47,881 nucleotides of DNA from assembly GCA_002722105.1 (NCBI GenBank), contig PBKF01000030.1, positions 5,262-53,142 on the forward strand. The letters run 5' to 3'. Below the pieces are notes generated by a model. The model did no database searches. It had not been told where the DNA came from and worked only from the letters and a program-made list of their open reading frames with translations. The stretch's first letter is position 1, and each line of letters begins with the position of its first letter. The translations under genes were made by a program, and so were the position numbers. This document shows positions 1-8,885 of the stretch, in pieces. This DNA comes from Fidelibacterota bacterium (GTDB lineage: Bacteria > Marinisomatota > Marinisomatia > Marinisomatales > UBA1611).

Positions 1-686
1 ATCTCCCAATTGAGACCGCGAAGAACAGTATATTTTTTCTTATCAAAAAGAACAAAAAATTCAGATTGCTGACCATCCATATATATGAGGGTGACCGGTG
101 TATCAAATTCCCGATTAATTGTAAAACTTCCTTCTCTGGAAACTTCAGCGTTAATAATTTTTAACAGCTTGTCAGTTACCTTATAATCACCAAATGCTTC
201 AGACCATTGGTTGTATGTAGTTGTATCAATATCCGGTATAAATTGTACACCTAAATCAACATCAAAGGGTTGGTTAAGATAATTCTCTTCTACAGAGCTC
301 AGCTCAATACTAGCTACGTAACGATTGTTACTGCCTTCTTGTGCATATGGCTCCACCTTTACATTTTCTAGTTCCCAGTCATAGGTATCATCCACCTTTA
401 CACTTTCACCATCAACTTCCACAATTGACGTGGTAAAACTGGGATTGAATTCGATTGAGCCTTGTTCATACTCACCTTCCACATCAAAAAAGAGTCGGTA
501 GAAATCCGGATCTTCATAATTTGACTCAACATTACTGATTTCAACTAGGGTCTGGAGTTTATCCTGCGCAACATTTTTTAAAATATCATCCTGTCTTTGC
601 ATATAGATTGAAAGCTCGCCTTCAATCGCAAATAAACTTAAGATAGCACCTAAGTTGATTAGGAAATAAACTTCAACTTTTTTCAT
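1..686 (-). CDS. GldM-like periplasmic motor-associated protein (3' end off the window)
   Basis: The frame is open from an ATG at 684-686 to the left edge, giving about 228 residues without a stop, so the C-terminus is missing. Residues about 6-22 form one hydrophobic helix (VYFLINLGAILSLF). The rest is soluble, beta-rich, and contains Ser/Thr/Asp/Glu-rich strands with no enzyme motif that I recognise. The short cytoplasmic N-terminus, single membrane anchor and large periplasmic part match the topology of GldM/PorM, the rotor shaft of the GldLM motor. The gene directly follows a GldL-like gene with an 11-base gap, which is the conserved gldL-gldM order. I see no clear sequence signature of GldM itself, so the call rests on topology and position. 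It could instead be an unrelated single-pass periplasmic protein. Confidence 0.45.
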   Translation of the reverse strand, partial: MKKVEVYFLINLGAILSLFAIEGELSIYMQRQDDILKNVAQDKLQTLVEISNVESNYEDPDFYRLFFDVEGEYEQGSIEFNPSFTTSIVEVDGESVKVDDTYDWELENVKVEPYAQEGSNNRYVASIELSSVEENYLNQPFDVDLGVQFIPDIDTTTYNQWSEAFGDYKVTDKLLKIINAEVSREGSFTINREFDTPVTLIYMDGQQSEFFVLFDKKKYTVLRGLNWE

Positions 687-696
687 AATTTATTAC

Positions 697-1095
697 CTAA
701 TTCTTGATTGCTTTTGACAAAATCTCATTAACCTCTTTCCTGACTTCTTCACGTACTTTTCCGCTGGCTAAATTGGATAGCCCTTCACCCATTTCTGCTA
801 CTTTAATAACAGCAGCTGTCAATTCTGAAATCTCCTTGCTATCCATATCACCAACACTAGCACTGGTTGTTTTGGAACCCCCACTGTCAGGACCGAGATT
901 GTAGATACTCTGTGCATAGAGCAGCAAAAGAAAGAACTCCAAAATCAATGCACCTATTGACAGATAGGTCATGACGCCAATGTGGTCCGGATCCAATGTG
1001 GCTATGATTGATCGAAATCCTACAATCACAAGTAAAAATGCTGCACCGCCATAAACCATAGCGGTTCTAGCGTTCATATCTGATCTAATTTTCAT
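697..1095 (-). CDS. GldL-like two-helix inner-membrane motor protein
   Basis: This 132-residue protein has two membrane helices, about residues 12-32 and 41-61, followed by a charged cytoplasmic tail rich in Glu and Lys that is probably helical (about 85-130). The first helix carries YGGAA...VIVG and the second carries LSIG followed by a membrane-embedded glutamate, E53. In GldL, the stator of the GldLM proton motor of gliding and type IX secretion, the first helix has a YGxGAA-VIVG pattern and the second helix carries the essential glutamate after an L-S/T-I-G motif. The match is recalled from the family, not computed. The protein is shorter than most GldL proteins (about 200 or more residues). 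The gene sits 24 bases after a lipoprotein gene and 10 bases before a one-helix periplasmic protein, as in gldK-L-M operons. Confidence 0.6.
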   Translation of the reverse strand: MKIRSDMNARTAMVYGGAAFLLVIVGFRSIIATLDPDHIGVMTYLSIGALILEFFLLLLYAQSIYNLGPDSGGSKTTSASVGDMDSKEISELTAAVIKVAEMGEGLSNLASGKVREEVRKEVNEILSKAIKN

Positions 1096-1119
1096 TTTAT
1101 TCCCTTTTATTATTTTTAA

Positions 1120-3048
1120 TTATTCTGAAACTTCAATCGAATAATCGAACGATGTTGTTGCCCCGCAGTCTGCCGCTTGCACTCTTACGTTGTTAGCCCC
1201 GATGTACGTTGAATCCGGCGGTGTGCCATAAAGCCTGTATTGTAAATAATTGACTGATAGCCAATCTGGTTTTATAGGGACCGAAAATGTAAGCGCATCG
1301 CTATTATCATCATTGATAGCAAACTGAAAACTGTACTCTTCTCCCACAGTTGCGGTGGTATCTACTGATCCGGAATTGGTGAATTCAGGAGCAAAATTTT
1401 CAATTACACTGATTGTAAAAATGAATGTAGTATCTTTTGGAACATTCGGACGATTATCTGTAATAGTTAGTGAAATAATTCCGCTGGAACCGATATCATT
1501 CTCTGATGGTGTTCCAGATAAAACACCGTTATTGTTTATATTCATCCAATCCACATTATTATCATAGGTGAGAGTTACATTATCGCCATCCGGGTCAGAC
1601 CAATTTACATCATAGTAATACTGGCAACCGTGATTGATACTCTCTAGAATATTGTTTGTATTTGAAAAAGTCGGAGAGTCGTTTGGGTCAACGGTAATTG
1701 TGAATTCTTGTGTTGTAGATAATGGGTAACCATTTCTATTATCATTTAATGTCAAACTGAAGGTAATGTCTTGGTTAACATAGGATGTTGGCAGATACCC
1801 TGATACTGTGCCATAATTACCGCTCGGATTTGGCATGAATGTTAATTCATTGATAAGGTCAGTTGATACTACTTCCAAAGTAGAATAATCTACAGTATTT
1901 GGGTCAGCCCAGTAGATTATCCATGATAATTGTCTCTCTTCTTCCCAATCATCCTGATAATCAGATGTAGTAAAGTATGGTTCTTGGTTTGGTTTCACAA
2001 AAATACTAAAAGTCTGCTTTAATGTATCAGGGTGATCTGGCCTATTATCAATTAATGTTATATCAAATTCTACATAGTTTTCAGCATAATCATGTGGGAT
2101 AGTGCCCGAAACTTCGCAAGAATTGGCAGAGTTCTGCTCAAATGATAGTTCGTATGAATTCCATTTTACAGTGGCAGTAACTACATCAAATGAATTAGGA
2201 TCACTAAAATATATAGTCCATGAATCTGTGATCAATTCATCCCATTCATTTTCTAAACTTGATGTAAATGTAGGAGCACTATTGTCTCTTACATTCAGAT
2301 TAAATTCCTGGGTAATAAATAATCCACCTTCATCTGTAAGTTTTAGACTGAATGATAAGTTAGGATTAGCAGAATCTGGAGTACCCATAAGTTTATTTCC
2401 ATTCAATGAAAGCCACTGAGGGTTGTTTACCAATATTAATGTAGAGTTGTATGTTAAATCAGTATCCCCCCATTTTATTTCAACTGACTGATAGGGAATT
2501 CCTATATCAGCTACGCCTGAGTAGACATTAGAAATGTCCCAAGTTGGATTTTCATTTATGTTTGTTATTTCTACACTGACCGTTAGTGATCCTGTTTCCT
2601 CGCTGGGACTATCATCTGTAATCACCATTGACACATCACACTTTGTACTGGCTCCATTTTGCGAATGGAGTGTTTCATAATCAATATTTGCACTTTGCAA
2701 AAGTACAAGCTTCCATACCCCCGATGAATCTTGCAAAATAGTAAAAAGACTTCTTTCATTTCCATTTATTTTTTGAGATATTATTACAACAGATTTTATT
2801 TCATCATCGGGATTGATATCGTCTACTTCAATAGTACCTATGGTAGTACTTGTTCCCTGTAGATTTTCGGGTAGTTTTCCTACATTATTTTCTTCAGAAA
2901 TATTCCATGCAATACTTCCTTTGGGTTCACCGGGGTCAAGAACCTGAGTATTGCCTGGTAAATCAAGTTCAACATCTTCACAGCTAATTATAAAAAGATA
3001 AATGAAGAATGATACAAGTTTTTTAAAATGTTTTGATATTACTCTCAT
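1120..3048 (-). CDS. Surface lipoprotein with tandem cadherin/Ig-like repeats
   Basis: The N-terminus is a lipoprotein signal: basic residues, a hydrophobic stretch and FIISC with the lipidated cysteine at residue 23. The mature protein (about 620 residues) is a row of five or six beta-sandwich repeats of roughly 95-100 residues. Repeat boundaries are marked by P-x-F/W-T/S motifs (APTFTSS, EPYFTTS, SPTFSNT, APEFTNS). Repeats end in VSGT-, LSGTP- or LYGTP-type turns and ITDNRP or LNDNR loops. These are features of cadherin-like and putative-Ig (He_PIG) domains, which often bind calcium or act in adhesion. The two central repeats share a D-x-W-[TI]IY[FW][AS]DPN motif, so they look like recent duplicates. 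It heads an operon with GldL-like and GldM-like genes, in the slot where Bacteroidota have GldK, but it lacks the sulfatase-modifying-factor fold typical of GldK. Ligand unknown. Confidence 0.7.
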   Translation of the reverse strand: MRVISKHFKKLVSFFIYLFIISCEDVELDLPGNTQVLDPGEPKGSIAWNISEENNVGKLPENLQGTSTTIGTIEVDDINPDDEIKSVVIISQKINGNERSLFTILQDSSGVWKLVLLQSANIDYETLHSQNGASTKCDVSMVITDDSPSEETGSLTVSVEITNINENPTWDISNVYSGVADIGIPYQSVEIKWGDTDLTYNSTLILVNNPQWLSLNGNKLMGTPDSANPNLSFSLKLTDEGGLFITQEFNLNVRDNSAPTFTSSLENEWDELITDSWTIYFSDPNSFDVVTATVKWNSYELSFEQNSANSCEVSGTIPHDYAENYVEFDITLIDNRPDHPDTLKQTFSIFVKPNQEPYFTTSDYQDDWEEERQLSWIIYWADPNTVDYSTLEVVSTDLINELTFMPNPSGNYGTVSGYLPTSYVNQDITFSLTLNDNRNGYPLSTTQEFTITVDPNDSPTFSNTNNILESINHGCQYYYDVNWSDPDGDNVTLTYDNNVDWMNINNNGVLSGTPSENDIGSSGIISLTITDNRPNVPKDTTFIFTISVIENFAPEFTNSGSVDTTATVGEEYSFQFAINDDNSDALTFSVPIKPDWLSVNYLQYRLYGTPPDSTYIGANNVRVQAADCGATTSFDYSIEVSE

Positions 3049-3335
3049 ATATTATTTCAACTTTTAATTTTTTGGGAAATGGTGGTAGTCAAACCTTAGA
3101 ATACATGTAGAAAGTAGTCTGCATTGGAAAGCTTACGTCAATGCTATTATCATTAGACGGAAGACTCATAAAAAATGTTTGAATCACCTATCCTTACCTC
3201 GTAGTACGAATTAAATTTAATGTGCATCTATAAAAAAGTAAAAAAAAAAGTGATTTGAAAATATCAGGCGAATAAAGGGATAATTAATTAATTTCTATGA
3301 AAAATTCTAAAAACTAAAACTGCTGGGAAAATAAT
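3049..3335. other. Intergenic region before the lipoprotein operon
   Basis: No coding capacity is evident in this 287-base gap. On the minus strand, a short imperfect hairpin (3251-3266, four-base stem TGAT/ATCA) is followed by a run of ten T (3249 down to 3240), which could be a weak terminator for the fatty acid hydroxylase gene. Further on, TTGACG (3141-3136) and TACTTT (3116-3111) lie 19 bases apart and could be a sub-optimal promoter for the lipoprotein operon. Both assignments are weak. Confidence 0.25.
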
Positions 3336-4181
3336 TTAATCTTTGAATTTGGCACCTACAGGCGGTCGATAAGTCTGAAAAGGAATTAATATTAAATTTT
3401 TCAAACTTGAATGTTCCTGTACTTCCATATGGGTGTCAATACCGTACTCCAATTCATTCATTTTTCGATGTGATGTAGTAGAAAAAAGATGATCCCAAAT
3501 GGAAAATATATTGCCATAGTTTGAGTCCGTATTCGGTAATACGTAATGATGATGAATTTTATGGAAATGGGGAGTAACAAAGATCCAGGATAAAGGTTTA
3601 TCTAGCCATACAGGTACTAGAATATTGGCATGAGTTAGGGCAGCAAAAAAAGCTGAAATAGTCTGGTACAACATAATCAGACCAAAAGACGCACCTGTAA
3701 CTAATACCGCCAGAGTTGTGAATAAGAGGCGGAAAATATTTTCGCCGGGATGGTGACGAAGACCGGTGGTGACATCTACATTAGCGTCAGTATGATGAAT
3801 TAAATGGAATTTCCACATCCATTTTACCTTGTGTTCCAGCCAATGAATTAGCCAGGCCCCGATCAAATCTAAAAGAGCCAATCCAGTAATCACATAAGTC
3901 CATAAAGGAAATTGAATCCAGTTTAATATACCGGATTGATTAGATTGGCCAAAATTAACTGCAGACACAATCAGGGATGCCCCGATGAGATTTATGAGGA
4001 GTGTAATGAGCGTAAAAGTTAGGTTAATTCTTGCATGTTTAAGTTTATTGTAATCCATCTGAAAAAGAGGGGCAATTGCTTCCAGAGATAGAAATAAGCC
4101 TAATCCGCTTATCAAAAAAATGGATCTTGTTGATGAAGGAACTGTTTCGAAAAAAGTCAGGAGTTCCTGCATTTTTAACAC
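3336..4181 (-). CDS. Fatty acid hydroxylase / sterol desaturase superfamily protein
   Basis: This is an integral-membrane di-iron oxygenase of the PF04116 superfamily with 281 residues. The histidine clusters that bind iron are all visible: HWLEH (113-117), HLIHH (126-130), RHHP (142-145) and a late HFHKIHHHY cluster near residues 203-211. Hydrophobic segments lie near 20-40, 52-76, 92-112 and 150-185. Members hydroxylate or desaturate lipids such as fatty acids, sterols, carotenoids or hopanoids; the sequence does not show which substrate is used here. The gene follows argF by 31 bases on the same strand and is the last gene of the long minus-strand series. The assignment to the superfamily is firm and the reaction is open. 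Confidence 0.85.
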   Translation of the reverse strand: MLKMQELLTFFETVPSSTRSIFLISGLGLFLSLEAIAPLFQMDYNKLKHARINLTFTLITLLINLIGASLIVSAVNFGQSNQSGILNWIQFPLWTYVITGLALLDLIGAWLIHWLEHKVKWMWKFHLIHHTDANVDVTTGLRHHPGENIFRLLFTTLAVLVTGASFGLIMLYQTISAFFAALTHANILVPVWLDKPLSWIFVTPHFHKIHHHYVLPNTDSNYGNIFSIWDHLFSTTSHRKMNELEYGIDTHMEVQEHSSLKNLILIPFQTYRPPVGAKFKD

Positions 4182-4212
4182 TCACCTAAAAGCATATATG
4201 TTATCAACAATA

Positions 4213-5127
4213 TTATTTCCCAGCCAAGGTGACCATAATGGCATTCTGAGCATGCATCCTGTTTTCAGCTTCATCAAATACTATAGAATATTCTGCCTCC
4301 ATGACACCGTCCGTGACTTCCCGACCACGTTCAGCTGGCAGACAGTGCATGAATAAGGTTTCCTTACCTGTTGCATCCATTAATGCTTCATTGACCTGAA
4401 AATCAGCAAAGATGCGTTCTCGCTCTTCTGCTTCTTCCTTTTTGTCCATAGACGCCCAAACATCCGTGTAAATCACATCAGCACTACTTACAGCAGACTT
4501 GGGATTATGAGATAATTCAAAAGTAGAAATACCTGAAACTTCAACCATCTTAACTGTTTTTAAATCGGGCTCAAATCCTGTCGGGCCGCAACAGACAAAA
4601 TGCATGGGTAATTTACTTGCAAGCTGTAACCAGGAATGAACAATGTTATTCCCGTCACCCATATAGGTTACCTTTAAATCATCAAGATTGCCACGATGTT
4701 CCCAGATAGTTAGTATGTCAGCCATAATCTGACAGGGGTGGTTGTAATCTGTGAGTCCATTAATAACGGTAGAATCTGAATATTTGGCCAATTCTAGCAT
4801 ATTCTCATGATCAAAGAGACGAGCCATAATAAGATTGTTATAGCGTGAAATAACACGGGCAATATCCTTGATTTCTTCGCGCTTACCGATCCCAATATCG
4901 CTTGGACCTAGAAATAGAGCATGACCGCCCATCCATGTAAAACCGGTTTCAAAAGAAATCCGGGTTCTTGCAGAAGGTTTTGCAAAGATCATGGCCAATG
5001 ATTGATCCTTGAATGGTTTATATTCCTCCCTTTTTTTATATTTTGTCTTGATTTCCTTAGCAAGTTGCAACAAAGCCAACAGTTCATCCTTTGAAAAATC
5101 TGCGATATGTAAAAAGTGATTTGGCAT
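4213..5127 (-). CDS. argF: Ornithine carbamoyltransferase
   Basis: This cytosolic enzyme transfers the carbamoyl group of carbamoyl phosphate to ornithine, making citrulline in arginine biosynthesis. The 304-residue length is standard. The carbamoyl-phosphate loop reads SARTR (52-56) where STRTR is more common. The DYNHPCQ motif and the C-terminal HCLPAERG motif with the catalytic cysteine are present. A VWASMDKKEE segment corresponds to the SMG ornithine-binding loop, which favours ornithine rather than N-acetylornithine or aspartate as substrate. The start is supported by an AAGGG ribosome-binding sequence that overlaps the hslU stop codon, so it is likely translated from the hslU message. 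It is the only arginine gene seen here. Confidence 0.9.
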   Translation of the reverse strand: MPNHFLHIADFSKDELLALLQLAKEIKTKYKKREEYKPFKDQSLAMIFAKPSARTRISFETGFTWMGGHALFLGPSDIGIGKREEIKDIARVISRYNNLIMARLFDHENMLELAKYSDSTVINGLTDYNHPCQIMADILTIWEHRGNLDDLKVTYMGDGNNIVHSWLQLASKLPMHFVCCGPTGFEPDLKTVKMVEVSGISTFELSHNPKSAVSSADVIYTDVWASMDKKEEAEERERIFADFQVNEALMDATGKETLFMHCLPAERGREVTDGVMEAEYSIVFDEAENRMHAQNAIMVTLAGK

Positions 5128-5137
5128 TTTTTTACCC

Positions 5138-6478
5138 TTATAGAATGTAGCGGCTCAGATCAGGGTCTGTCACAATACCATTTAAAGTTTCTTTCACAAT
5201 TTTACCAGTAATCTTTATTTTTTTCGTACCCCTCTTTGGTTGATCAAAAAGGTGATTCTCTAAAAGAGTGGTCATAATCGTATGTAGCCTTCTAGCTCCG
5301 ATATTTTCCATTTTACTATTCACGGCCGAAGCCAATTCTGCAATAGCATTTAATGCTGTATCGTTGAATTCAAGTTCAACATCTTCTGCGCCTAAAAGAG
5401 CCGTATATTGTTTAATCAAGGCAGAGCGAGGATGAGTTAAAATTTTGATAAAATCACTTTTTGTGAGTTTATCCATTTCTACTCGAATTGGAAATCTACC
5501 CTGTAATTCTGGAATCATATCTGAAGGAGTACTCACATGAAATGCGCCTGCAGCAATAAATAAAATGTGATCAGTGGAAATCGACCCATATTTTGTATTT
5601 ACATTGCTACCCTCCACAATCGGGAGCAAATCCCGCTGAACACCTTCCCGGCTTACATCTGGGCCGACACTACCATTGGACCCTACAACTTTATCAATTT
5701 CATCTAAAAAAATGATCCCGTGATTTTCAGTGCGGTCCCGCGCAATTCTGATTACTTCATCCTGATCAATTAATTTAGCTGCTTCGTTTTCTGTCAAGAC
5801 TTCTCTTGCTTCAGCTACAGTCATTTTTTTGGAACGTCTATTTTTTGGAAATTGTCCTGCAAGCATATCTTTAATATTCATGCCGATATCTTCCATCCCC
5901 ATGGGGCCAAAAACCTGCATCCCGATTGAAGGCTCATCTGAAATTTCAATTTCAATCATTTTATCTTCAAAAGAACCGGTTTCCATTTTTTTGCGGATTC
6001 TATCACGGGTTCGAGCATGACGTTCTTTTAGGTCTTTAGAAATTTTAGGGTCATCTTTATGTTCATCGGGAAATAGAATATCCAGAATTCTTTCATTTGC
6101 CAGAAGTTCTGCCATTTCCAGTACTTCTTCCTCCTTGTCTCTTTGCGCCATCGTCACAGCTGTATCCATCAAATCTCTAACCATGGATTCTACATCACGG
6201 CCAACATAACCCACTTCCGTAAACTTACTAGCTTCAACTTTAATGAAAGGTGCATTTGCCAGATTTGAAAGTCTGCGGGCGATCTCCGTTTTACCTACGC
6301 CTGTAGAACCAATCATAATAATATTATTAGGCATGATTTCATCCCGGAGTTTTTCATCTACCTGCTGTCTACGCCAACGGTTTCGCAGCGCGATAGCAAC
6401 TGCTTTTTTTGCATTCTTTTGGCCAACAATATAACGGTCCAGTTCTTTCACGATTTGTTTTGGCGTCATTTCTTTCAT
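5138..6478 (-). CDS. hslU: HslU ATPase subunit of the HslUV protease
   Basis: AAA+ unfoldase that feeds proteins into the HslV peptidase. The 446-residue length is normal. The N-terminal MTPKQIVKELDRYIVGQ segment is characteristic. Walker A is GSTGVGKT (57-64), a GYVGRD pore-loop motif follows at about residue 90, and Walker B is IIFLDEID near residue 256. The insertion (I) domain lies between the Walker motifs and contains the charged stretch with FGPMGMEDIG. The sensor II GARRLHT and the C-terminal LSRYIL tail, which docks into HslV, are intact. Its ATG overlaps the hslV stop by one base (TAATG), so translation is coupled to hslV. Confidence 0.97.
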   Translation of the reverse strand: MKEMTPKQIVKELDRYIVGQKNAKKAVAIALRNRWRRQQVDEKLRDEIMPNNIIMIGSTGVGKTEIARRLSNLANAPFIKVEASKFTEVGYVGRDVESMVRDLMDTAVTMAQRDKEEEVLEMAELLANERILDILFPDEHKDDPKISKDLKERHARTRDRIRKKMETGSFEDKMIEIEISDEPSIGMQVFGPMGMEDIGMNIKDMLAGQFPKNRRSKKMTVAEAREVLTENEAAKLIDQDEVIRIARDRTENHGIIFLDEIDKVVGSNGSVGPDVSREGVQRDLLPIVEGSNVNTKYGSISTDHILFIAAGAFHVSTPSDMIPELQGRFPIRVEMDKLTKSDFIKILTHPRSALIKQYTALLGAEDVELEFNDTALNAIAELASAVNSKMENIGARRLHTIMTTLLENHLFDQPKRGTKKIKITGKIVKETLNGIVTDPDLSRYIL

Positions 6479-7020
6479 TAAATCTCCAATACGGTAATTG
6501 CATCATTCGTGTAAATACAAAGGTCAGCTGCGATTTTTAATGATTTTTCAGCGATTTGCTTAGCTGAATAAATGGATGAACTAATCAATGCAGTTGCAGC
6601 AGCTTGGGCAAATCCTCCGCCTGATCCTATGGAAACAATGGGCCCATCTGGCTCAATTACATTTCCATCTCCAGAGATGATAAAGCTATAATTTTTATTC
6701 ATAACAACGAGCATTGCATCCAAATTTCTAAGCACTTTATCCGTTCGCCAATCTTTAGCCAGTTCTACTACAGTGCGGGTTAAGTCTCCATCATACTTGT
6801 CCAGTTTTTGTTCAAATTTTTCAAAAAGTGTTAAGGCATCCGCTGCTGCACCTGCAAAACCTCCTAATACGTCTCCACCCTCACATTCAAATTTGCGAAC
6901 TTTTACTGCTTTTTGCTTAAACGACATTTCGCCAAAGGTAACTTGACCATCTCCAGCCATAGCAACTTTACGTTTATGGCGTACCCCTAGTATCGTGGTT
7001 GATTTAATAGTTATTTTCAT
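6478..7020 (-). CDS. hslV: HslV peptidase subunit of the HslUV protease
   Basis: Threonine peptidase of the proteasome beta-subunit family that forms the chamber of HslUV. The mature N-terminus TTILGVR begins at residue 8, so the encoded chain has a seven-residue leader (MKITIKS) that must be removed to free the catalytic Thr; E. coli HslV has only Met before Thr-Thr. The AGDGQVTFG motif, the GGFAGAAADAL region and GSGGGFAQAAA are all conserved. No internal ATG or GTG lies close to the Thr, so the leader is probably real. The length of 180 residues fits the family. It is coupled to hslU by a TAATG overlap and follows hflC after 41 bases. Confidence 0.96.
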   Translation of the reverse strand: MKITIKSTTILGVRHKRKVAMAGDGQVTFGEMSFKQKAVKVRKFECEGGDVLGGFAGAAADALTLFEKFEQKLDKYDGDLTRTVVELAKDWRTDKVLRNLDAMLVVMNKNYSFIISGDGNVIEPDGPIVSIGSGGGFAQAAATALISSSIYSAKQIAEKSLKIAADLCIYTNDAITVLEI

Positions 7021-7061
7021 TTTTTATTCACACTTTATTATAATCAAGTGCGGTTTTCAAT

Positions 7062-7907
7062 TTATTGTGTTAATTCCTTAAATAGTTTCGAATCGCCAGG
7101 TAGAACCAGCGTAGTTTTTTTATCAATCACTTTTTCATAAGTTTCTAAAGTACGTAAAAACTCATAAAAATCCGGATCTTTAGAAAAAGATGCAGCATAA
7201 ATATCCAGGGCTCTGGCTTCACCCTCACCTCTTATTTCCTGAGCTTGCTTATAAGCATCTGCAAGGATAACTGTTTTATCGCGATCGGTTGCGGCACGAA
7301 TCTTTTGTGCTTCTTCTTCTCCTTCTGAGCGGAATTTGTTTGCTTGTCGCTTCCGCTCAGCTTCCATCCGGGCATAGATTGATGCTTCGTTTTCACGGGG
7401 TAAATCCACACGGCGAATTCTTACATCTACAACCTCAATACCAAAGTCCCGCGTCTCTTCATTACTGGCTTTAGTAACTTTATCCATGATGAGCTCACGA
7501 TTTTCTGTAATGATTTCTACCATATCATGAGTTCCCAGTTCCTGACGAAGTTCGGAATAGACAATATCATCCAATCGGGTTTTTGCTGTAGGTACCGCTT
7601 TCACTGTTTGTAAAAATAAAAGAGGATCTATAATTCGCCAGCGAACATAGTTATCAATAATGAGTGATTTTTTATCCCGGCTGAGGATTTCTTCAGGTGG
7701 CACATCATATTCTAAAAGCCTTTTCTCAAAAGAATTAGCAACTTGTAGAGGAGCTGGAAGTTTAAAATTCAGCCCCGGTTCTTTAATCGTCTTGACTGGC
7801 TTTCCAAACTGAAGAATGACAATTTGTTCCGTTTCATCGATAGTTATAATACTGGATAAAACAAATAAGAGGGCGAGTACAAAAATTACAATAGTAAAAC
7901 GTTTCAT
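7062..7907 (-). CDS. hflC: HflC, SPFH/band 7 membrane protease modulator
   Basis: Partner of HflK in the HflKC cage that surrounds and modulates the FtsH protease on the periplasmic side of the inner membrane. It has one N-terminal helix (about residues 4-22) followed by the band 7 domain beginning ETEQIVILQFGKPVK, then a long charged helix rich in Glu, Arg and Ala (about 170-240), and a FYEFLRTLETYEKVI segment typical of HflC. The length of 281 residues is usual. Its ATG shares one base with the hflK stop (TAATG), so the pair is translated together. Order hflK-hflC is conserved. Confidence 0.94.
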   Translation of the reverse strand: MKRFTIVIFVLALLFVLSSIITIDETEQIVILQFGKPVKTIKEPGLNFKLPAPLQVANSFEKRLLEYDVPPEEILSRDKKSLIIDNYVRWRIIDPLLFLQTVKAVPTAKTRLDDIVYSELRQELGTHDMVEIITENRELIMDKVTKASNEETRDFGIEVVDVRIRRVDLPRENEASIYARMEAERKRQANKFRSEGEEEAQKIRAATDRDKTVILADAYKQAQEIRGEGEARALDIYAASFSKDPDFYEFLRTLETYEKVIDKKTTLVLPGDSKLFKELTQ

Positions 7908-8875
7908 TATTTCTGCCCTCCTTTTCCTGCTGTAAGGTTCAATAAGTTCAGCATATTTCCACTGTCCTTATCCGGAATAATAACCTTGTCAATATCAGGT
8001 AAAACTTTTTCCATTGTTTCTAAAAACAGGCGTTTTTGGGTAATGCTTTTAGCTTTTCTGTATTCTTTTAAAATGGTTGTGAATTTTGTAGCATCACCTT
8101 CTGCACGTTTTATACGTGATTCTTTAAATCCTTCCGCATCTCTAATCATAGCTTCTGCTTCCCCCCGAGCTTTCGGGATTATATCATTTCGATAGCCCTC
8201 TGCCTGGTTGACCATTCTATTTTTATCTTCCTTTGCAGAAGCCACATCCTTAAATGCGCCAATAACTTCCTTTGGAGGAGATACATCCTGAAGCTGTACT
8301 GCAACTACGTATATCCCTGATTCATATTTATCCAGGATCGCCTGAAGTTGTGTCTTTGTTTCTTCCTGAATTGTAAATTTTCCTGTAGTAAGTGTTTCAT
8401 CAATTTTATTTCTACCCACTACGGTTCTGAGACTTGCTTCAGAAGCTTCCCTAACAGTGAGTTCCGGTCCAACAATATTGAATAGATATGAAACCGGATC
8501 CTTAATTTTGTATTGAACAATCATTTCAGCATCAACAATATTTTCATCTCCCGTAAGCATGAGGCTCTCTTTTTCAACCGTTCGATACTGCCCATTTCGC
8601 AATGTCCTAAATCCAATCTCAATACGTTTCACTTCTGTCACTTTAGGTGTGCTCACACTCTCAATCGGATAAGGGAAATGATAGTTCAATCCTGATTGTG
8701 CCACCCGGGTATATTCTCCAAAAGTACGCACAACCCCTACTTCATCTGGGCCCACCATATACACACCCGTAAATAACCATAGGGCCAGAGCAATACCCAA
8801 TAATGGAATCAGTTTGATGTTAAACTCGGGAATCTGAACTTCCTGATCTCCGACAAATACACGTCTTGTTGCCAT
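7907..8875 (-). CDS. hflK: HflK, SPFH/band 7 membrane protease modulator
   Basis: HflK subunit of the HflKC complex. A membrane helix at about residues 24-44 is followed by GPDEVGVVRTFGEYTRV, the start of the band 7 domain, and by a helical region with repeated Ala/Glu/Arg. VSPPKEVIGAFKDV is a recognisable HflK-type motif. At 322 residues it lacks the long Gly-rich cytoplasmic N-terminus of E. coli HflK, as is common outside Proteobacteria. A strong AAAGGAG ribosome-binding sequence (8887-8881) overlaps the rpoN stop codon and sets the start. Confidence 0.93.
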   Translation of the reverse strand: MATRRVFVGDQEVQIPEFNIKLIPLLGIALALWLFTGVYMVGPDEVGVVRTFGEYTRVAQSGLNYHFPYPIESVSTPKVTEVKRIEIGFRTLRNGQYRTVEKESLMLTGDENIVDAEMIVQYKIKDPVSYLFNIVGPELTVREASEASLRTVVGRNKIDETLTTGKFTIQEETKTQLQAILDKYESGIYVVAVQLQDVSPPKEVIGAFKDVASAKEDKNRMVNQAEGYRNDIIPKARGEAEAMIRDAEGFKESRIKRAEGDATKFTTILKEYRKAKSITQKRLFLETMEKVLPDIDKVIIPDKDSGNMLNLLNLTAGKGGQK

Positions 8876-8885
8876 AAATACTCCT

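Noticed and set aside
2102..2419. 105-codon plus-strand frame within the repeat lipoprotein
   Set aside because: Antisense to the Ig-like repeats and without signal or family features.
4213..5127. N-acetylornithine or aspartate carbamoyltransferase instead of ArgF
   Set aside because: HCLPAERG and the SMD/SMG-type loop fit the ornithine enzyme; the aspartate enzyme lacks HCLPA.
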